Assembly: GCA_937952975.1 (NCBI GenBank)
Contig: CALFXX010000037.1
Coordinates: 1-18,190 of the forward strand
DNA: 18,190 bases
Reading direction: 5' to 3'
Source: an uncultured Alcaligenaceae bacterium
GTDB taxonomy: Bacteria > Pseudomonadota > Gammaproteobacteria > Burkholderiales > Burkholderiaceae_B
Part shown: positions 15,332 through 18,190 of the stretch, piece after piece
Layout of the letters: every line of letters begins with the position of its first letter
Position numbering within the stretch: the stretch's first letter is position 1
Position numbers and translations under genes: made by a program
Notes under the pieces: model-generated
What the model was told of the DNA's origin: nothing
The model's database searches: none
The model's input: only the letters and a program-made list of their open reading frames with translations

Positions 15332-15660
15332 TGTCTGCAAACATCATTTATCGCGTAGATGCAAGTGCCGCTACTTTTGTGAAGTCATATGGTAGTTTGC
15401 CAGATGAATTGTTGCGCGAAGCCAAGAAAATTATTGGCCACTTGTTACTTCTAGATGTTACTAAGGCGCCTGCAAAACTTCATCTTCATAATTTACAAAA
15501 TAGAACTGCCTGGTCTATCGAAAATCCAAAAGTTAAAGTTAAGTGTTACACGGTACATATAACCCCTGACGATAACTACAAAGCAAGCTTTACTCTTGAA
15601 AATGGTACGGCCTACATGCGCTATGCCGGAAAACACGACAGTATCGATAAAAACCCTTAG
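15331..15660 (+). CDS. RelE/ParE-superfamily-like toxin candidate
   Basis: A 109-residue protein whose second half follows the pattern of RelE-fold toxins: strands V-K-C-Y-T-V-H-I-T-P, Y-K-A-S-F-T-L and T-A-Y-M-R-Y-A-G, ending G-K-H-D-S-I-D-K-N-P. Helices fill the first half. RelE-like toxins cleave mRNA at the ribosome. The ATG at 15331 shares a base with the preceding stop. An HTH protein follows 83 bp downstream, so either the upstream 176-aa protein or that HTH protein could be its antitoxin. The toxin call rests on pattern memory, not an alignment. Confidence 0.6.
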   Translation: MSANIIYRVDASAATFVKSYGSLPDELLREAKKIIGHLLLLDVTKAPAKLHLHNLQNRTAWSIENPKVKVKCYTVHITPDDNYKASFTLENGTAYMRYAGKHDSIDKNP

Positions 15661-15743
15661 GCGAACGCCACCGATGCCTACCCATTGGTCTAGCATCTAG
15701 CGCAACAGTACCTGCGACTAGAAAAAAGCTAAGGATCCGTAAC

Positions 15744-16055
15744 ATGAACCACGCACTGACGGCACAAGACCTGTTTTCTGAAATGCGGCGCATGCCGGCG
15801 ACCGAGCGCGCCAAATTCTTTTTGCTTTTAAGCACTAATGCATTTCGTGACGATGATTTCAGCCACGAACAGGTTTTTGGTCATTTAGCGCGAGAACCCC
15901 TGTCTGCGGCAGAAGCAGCCGAGTACTTAGAAATATCATTGCCAACTTTGCGGCGCTATGTTCAGGCAGGAAAATTGATACCTAGTCACGTCGTTGGTCG
16001 CAATCAAATGTTCGCGGCAGATGATCTAAGGGCTTATAAAAGAAATCGTAAGTAA
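15744..16055 (+). CDS. Excisionase/MerR-type HTH protein, probable antitoxin or regulator
   Basis: A 103-residue protein. Residues about 53-100 are an HTH_17 (excisionase-type) domain: L-S-A-A-E-A-A-E-Y-L-E-I-S, then T-L-R-R-Y-V-Q-A-G-K-L, then V-G-R-N-Q-M-F and D-L-R-A-Y-K-R. The N-terminal 50 residues include S-H-E-Q-V-F-G-H-L, which I associate with HTH proteins encoded next to small toxins. AAGGAT lies about 8 bases before the ATG. The final Arg-Lys-stop (CGT AAG TAA) belongs to the repeat flank shared with 18136, so the C-terminus is set by the junction. It may repress the preceding genes and neutralise the RelE-like protein. Confidence 0.8.
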   Translation: MNHALTAQDLFSEMRRMPATERAKFFLLLSTNAFRDDDFSHEQVFGHLAREPLSAAEAAEYLEISLPTLRRYVQAGKLIPSHVVGRNQMFAADDLRAYKRNRK

Positions 16056-16101
16056 CGCGCACATTACCCCCATTCCCCCACCCCCAAATCAAACCTAAGC
16101 C
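16047..16101. repeat. 55-bp exact repeat at the HNH-fragment 3' edge (second copy at 18136-18190)
   Basis: Bases 16047-16101 and 18136-18190 are identical, beginning CGTAAGTAACGCGCA and ending at the window edge in the second copy. The first 17 bases lie outside the HNH reading frame and so mark the natural 3' flank of that gene. The copy at 17018 lacks this flank. Confidence 0.95.
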
Positions 16102-16397
16102 TTAGCCTCTGCACCCGCACCCCCGCATACACCTCTTCAACCTCCGCACCGCCACCCACCAGAGGTAAGCTTGCTTGCGCTTCTAGCCTAAACCTTTCAC
16201 CCAGCACCCCGTCATACGCCTGCGCCTACCAGTCTTGGATGCGGGTTTGTGCGCCGCGCAGCATGACCTCGCTGGGTACGCGGTCGCTTTTTTGGCGGTT
16301 GAGTTGCGATGAGACGGGGAGCAGGTAGGTTCCATAAGTCACTAATAAAGTAACCACAGGGCCAAGCATGCCAAGGCAAACAGTGATCGATGTCGAG
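16064..16397 (-). pseudogene. HNH endonuclease C-terminal fragment, copy A
   Basis: The minus strand encodes the C-terminal third of an HNH nuclease: L-D-I-D-H-C-L-P-W-H-A-W, D-L-W-N-L, N-R-Q-K-S-D-R-V-P, I-Q-D-W, R-F-R-L-E-A-Q-A-S-L-P and a closing L-R-F-D-L-G-V-G-E-W-G before TAA. It is broken by a net +4 frameshift after D-L-W-N-L and an amber codon replacing the second Trp of D-W-W. It has no start. It begins 12 bp after the hicB stop and ends 8 bp from the stop of the convergent HTH gene. Long G-tracts on this strand (three runs of five) lie at the 3' end. Confidence 0.8.
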
Positions 16398-16409
16398 CGG
16401 TGTTACGCC

Positions 16410-16802
16410 TTATGCGCTGATGGCAAGGTGTGCAATAAATGCAGAGCGGTTTTCGCCTGCGACTTTAGCTTTGGAATCCAGTCTTGCCAAGACACGTCTT
16501 GGTAACGTGATGTTGACGCGTTCGATTTCGTCCGACAGCAGGGCAGGGTTAATTTCAACGATGGCCCAGACCCAGCCTTTAAACTCTTTTTTCTTTTGCA
16601 GCTCTGCGATTGAACTGGGTTTAGGAACATTTTGGCCTGCGTCAATGGCCGTTTCGATCCATAACTCAATGGATTCTTTCGCGTTATCGATTGCTTCGTC
16701 GATGCCGCTGTCAGCTGCCGAGAAGCACCCAGGTAGATCGGGTACGGCGACACCCCACGCAGTTTTGGCGTTGCCTGGTTCAATCGCAATTGGATATTTC
16801 AT
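16410..16802 (-). CDS. hicB: HicB-family antitoxin
   Basis: A 130-residue antitoxin. The N-terminal degenerate RNase-H-like domain reads Y-P-I-A-I-E-P, V-P-D-L-P-G-C-F-S-A-A-D and E-A-I-D-N-A-K-E-S-I. A C-terminal ribbon-helix-helix (R-V-N-I-T-L-P-R-R-V-L-A-R-L-D) binds the operator. Its ATG overlaps the hicA remnant stop as TAATG, the standard hicAB layout. The upstream promoter looks intact, but the toxin is broken, so hicB would now be a solitary antitoxin or repressor. It appears full length with no inactivating change. The stop lies 12 bp before HNH fragment A. Confidence 0.92.
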   Translation of the reverse strand: MKYPIAIEPGNAKTAWGVAVPDLPGCFSAADSGIDEAIDNAKESIELWIETAIDAGQNVPKPSSIAELQKKKEFKGWVWAIVEINPALLSDEIERVNITLPRRVLARLDSKAKVAGENRSAFIAHLAISA

Positions 16803-16938
16803 TATTTTAGGCCTGCCTGTTTGAGGATTTTTTGAACCAAACCCGTTCCGAGATCTTTTTTAGGATGCGGAATACTTAAGTGTCACGCAGAACCCATCCG
16901 TCTGCGTTGAGTCGTTTGATTAAGTCTTTGCTATTCAT
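16802..16938 (-). pseudogene. hicA: hicA toxin remnant with internal deletion
   Basis: From the ATG at 16938 the frame reads M-N-S-K-D-L-I-K-R-L-N-A-D-G-W-V-L-R-D-T, then a stop at 16876-16878. One frame over, the sequence resumes as L-S-I-P-H-P-K-K-D-L-G-T-G-L-V-Q-K-I-L-K-Q-A-G-L-K to a TAA overlapping hicB. HicA toxins of about 60 residues carry K-G-S-H-H and H-P-T-K between these two parts. That segment, including the catalytic His, is missing through an out-of-frame deletion of roughly 45-50 bp. The toxin should be inactive. Both flanking parts are well conserved, so the loss looks recent. Confidence 0.88.
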
Positions 16939-16956
16939 AGGTTGATGACAAAAAAT

Positions 16957-16985
16957 ATTATACACACCATACACATCAATGGCAA
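16957..16985 (-). promoter_or_regulatory. hicAB promoter with a direct-repeat operator candidate
   Basis: On the minus strand TTGCCA (16985-16980) and TATAAT (16962-16957) are separated by 17 bp, a near-ideal sigma-70 promoter 19 bp before the hicA remnant start. Within the spacer, ATACACA occurs twice (16960-16966 and 16969-16975, plus-strand reading), a likely binding site for the HicB ribbon-helix-helix. Confidence 0.65.
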
Positions 16986-17017
16986 GATGATCCATGTGCG
17001 GTGGGTGTCGAGAGGCA

Positions 17018-17335
17018 CTACCCCCATTCCCCCACCCCCAAATCAAACCTAAGCCTCAACCTTTGCACCCGTACCCCCGCATACACCTCTTCAACCCCCG
17101 CACCACCACCCACCAGCGGCAAGCTTGCTTGCGCTTCAAGCCTGAACCTTTCGCCCAACACCCCGTCATACGCTTGCGCCCACCAGTCTTGGATACGGGT
17201 TTGCGCGTCCGAGAGCATGACCTCTTTTGGTACGCGGTCGCTCTTTTGGCGGTTGAGTTGCGATGACGCGGGGAGTGTGTTCAACAAGTCACAACAGGGA
17301 TAAGTGTGTCAAGGTAAACAGTGATCGGTTTCGAG
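17018..17335 (-). pseudogene. HNH endonuclease C-terminal fragment, copy B
   Basis: The minus strand reads L-E-T-D-H-C-L-P, a TGA where copy A has Trp, then P-C-C-D-L-L-N-T-L-P, N-R-Q-K-S-D-R-V-P-K-E, D-W-W-A-Q-A-Y-D-G and the closing G-V-G-E-W-G before TAG. After the TGA the frame is open for about 95 codons. It lacks the four-codon G-Y-x-I-S insertion of copies A and D. It begins 18 bp after the higA stop. Its 3' flank differs from copies A and C, so the right-hand boundary was lost or replaced. By eye it is about 90 percent identical to copy A. Confidence 0.8.
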
Positions 17336-17353
17336 CCAAGCTGCGGTTAAACG

Positions 17354-17662
17354 TCAAGCAGCCTGCTGCGCACGGGGTCTAATTTCTTGCTTGATGAGTC
17401 GACCCACATCTTGTTCGGCTTGCTTTAAGTCAAAAGCGCTTTGCAGGTTTAGCCAAAACTGTGCTGTCATATCAAAATAGCGTGCAAGCCGTAAGGCAGT
17501 ATCAGGCGTCACGGCCCTTCGTTCGCGAACGATATCGTGAATTCGTGGGGCTGGTACGTGTAACGCTATCGAAAGAGCGTGGGCTGACATACCTAGCGGA
17601 ATAAGAAACTCTTCTCTCAAAATTTCACCTGGATGAATCGGACGCATTTTGTTCGTGGTCAT
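17354..17662 (-). CDS. higA: HigA antitoxin
   Basis: A 102-residue XRE-type antitoxin: I-H-P-G-E-I-L-R-E-E-F-L-I-P-L-G-M, the helix-turn-helix S-A-H-A-L-S-I-A-L-H-V-P-A-P-R-I-H-D-I-V, then R-R-A-V-T-P-D-T-A-L-R-L-A-R-Y-F and F-W-L-N-L-Q-S. The ATG at 17662 follows GAAAGG by 9 bases and lies 13 bp after the higB stop, the standard toxin-first order. It should neutralise HigB and repress the operon through the inverted repeat upstream. It differs substantially from the orphan HigA at 14228, so they are not recent copies. Confidence 0.92.
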   Translation of the reverse strand: MTTNKMRPIHPGEILREEFLIPLGMSAHALSIALHVPAPRIHDIVRERRAVTPDTALRLARYFDMTAQFWLNLQSAFDLKQAEQDVGRLIKQEIRPRAQQAA

Positions 17663-17675
17663 GCTTATTTGCCTT

Positions 17676-17957
17676 TCAGTGATAGTCGACAATTTCGACT
17701 TGGTCTGGGCCTAAAGGAGTCCAGATAAAACTTATGCGCCATTGATCGTTGATTCGAATACTGTGCTGACCCGTTCGATTTCCCTTGAGAGGTTCTAGTC
17801 GATTACCAGGCGGTGATCGTAAGTCTCGAAGTTCAACTGCACCATCCAGCATTTGTAATTTACGTTGGGCAACTACCTCAATTTGTCGAAAGCGCTTTGA
17901 GTGCTTGCCATCGTATAACGAACGCGTTTCAGCGCATAAAAATGAGATTATCGTCAT
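17676..17957 (-). CDS. higB: HigB toxin (ribosome-dependent mRNA endonuclease)
   Basis: A 93-residue RelE-superfamily toxin with the family core L-R-S-P-P-G-N-R-L-E-P-L-K-G (46-59), the G-Q-H-S-I-R-I-N-D-Q-W-R-I-S-F segment (63-77) and the terminal E-I-V-D-Y-H, whose last three residues are part of the active site in Proteus HigB. It looks intact. It precedes higA in the usual order. No ribosome-binding site is visible before the ATG at 17957, and the best promoter would start the message only a few bases upstream, so the transcript may be nearly leaderless. Confidence 0.93.
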   Translation of the reverse strand: MTIISFLCAETRSLYDGKHSKRFRQIEVVAQRKLQMLDGAVELRDLRSPPGNRLEPLKGNRTGQHSIRINDQWRISFIWTPLGPDQVEIVDYH

Positions 17958-17966
17958 TTACAGAGA

Positions 17967-18005
17967 ATTTTATAATGAGATTCGTATAACGTCAAGCGTT
18001 ATACG
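17967..18005 (-). promoter_or_regulatory. higBA promoter overlapping a palindromic operator
   Basis: On the minus strand TTGACG (17995-17990), a 17-bp spacer and TAAAAT (17972-17967) make a strong promoter. The -35 box lies inside a perfect inverted repeat, CGTATAACG (17983-17991) and CGTTATACG (17997-18005), 5 bp apart. This is where HigA would bind to shut off the operon. A further exact half-site, TCGTATAACG, is at 17911-17920 inside higB. Confidence 0.75.
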
Positions 18006-18031
18006 TAGGATGATAGATGCCATGGGGTAGA

Positions 18032-18050
18032 TCGCATTTTCTAAATGCGA
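18032..18050. repeat. 8-bp inverted repeat between the HNH 3' end and higBA
   Basis: TCGCATTT and AAATGCGA are separated by three bases. No T-tract follows on the minus strand, so it is more likely an operator or transcript hairpin than a terminator. The rest of 18051-18135 shows nothing I can identify. Confidence 0.45.
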
Positions 18051-18152
18051 AGAGGGAACTTAATTTTAGTGTTTGAAAGACCAAAAACAGACCGTGTGTA
18101 GGACTATTTTGTGTATCAAATTGTTGCGGTTAATACGTAAGTAACGCGCACA

Positions 18153-18190
18153 TTACCCCCATTCCCCCACCCCCAAATCAAACCTAAGCC
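18153..18190 (-). pseudogene. 3' end of an HNH endonuclease gene, copy C (runs off the window)
   Basis: The minus strand shows the last codons G-L-R-F-D-L-G-V-G-E-W-G and TAA, identical to copy A. The rest lies to the right of the window. Only this copy could be the complete gene; equally it could be another fragment. Its natural 3' flank is present (18136-18152). It lies about 195 bp upstream of higB on the same strand. Confidence 0.6.

Noticed and set aside
16390..16824. A 144-residue plus-strand gene over hicB
   Set aside because: It is antisense to a clear HicB, with no family features or ribosome-binding site.
17001..17303. Plus-strand open frames over 16994-17303 as genes
   Set aside because: They run antisense across HNH fragment B and owe their length to its C-rich composition; the minus frame matches the family and repeats in the other copies.
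14468..18190. Chromosomal integron cassette array with attC sites
   Set aside because: The repeats are 320-350 bp coding fragments of an HNH gene, I found no clear GTTRRRY/RYYYAAC core pairs at their edges, and gene orientations are mixed.
14468..18190. CRISPR array
   Set aside because: Only four long, diverged copies with whole operons between them; no short regular repeats or spacers.

Overview
The window reads as a bacterial chromosome segment, most likely from a betaproteobacterium of the Burkholderiales (Alcaligenaceae-like). The pointers are a stand-alone Bug-type tripartite-tricarboxylate binding protein next to a TRAP transporter, an AEC carrier, several SDRs and moderate GC. That assignment is inferred from family content, not from a marker gene.

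The left two thirds (about 1-13250) is a carboxylate-catabolism region. A leftward HTD2/MaoC-like acyl-CoA hydratase (52-918) faces a rightward operon of VOC protein, TRAP binding protein DctP, fused TRAP permease DctQM and an SDR dehydrogenase (1149-5435). Two similar TTC-N6-GAA sites exactly 20 bp apart lie in the divergent intergenic region. An isocitrate lyase/PEP mutase-family C-C lyase (5446-6318, minus) diverges from a second rightward run: LeuC-like and LeuD-like hydro-lyase subunits (overlapping ATGA), a Bug-type binding protein and a transketolase-like enzyme (6457-11379). A leftward SDR and AEC transporter close the block (13244-11494). The hydro-lyase plus C-C lyase resemble the 2,3-dimethylmaleate hydratase/2,3-dimethylmalate lyase pair: an alkylmaleate would be hydrated to an alkylmalate and cleaved to pyruvate plus a short acid. 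TRAP and Bug proteins would import the acid and the SDRs and hydratase would process side intermediates. The exact substrate cannot be read from the sequence.

From 13443 to 13625 there is a small Cys-rich DUF5522 protein. From 13849 onward the window becomes an accessory island of toxin-antitoxin type genes: a coiled-coil membrane protein, an orphan HigA, an unrecognised 176-aa protein overlapping a RelE-like protein, an excisionase-type HTH protein, hicB with a broken hicA, and an apparently intact higBA.

These modules are punctuated by four same-strand (minus) copies of one sequence that I read as the C-terminal part of an HNH endonuclease gene (14468-14607, 16064-16397, 17018-17335, and the start of one at 18153-18190 that runs off the window). 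The three visible upstream breakpoints fall within about ten bases of one another, at the codons of the nuclease D-H motif. Each minus-strand TA operon ends 12-18 bp before such a fragment, and two plus-strand genes take their stop codons from the repeat. The layout is an array of [TA operon + HNH 3' end] units and is the most unusual structure in the window.
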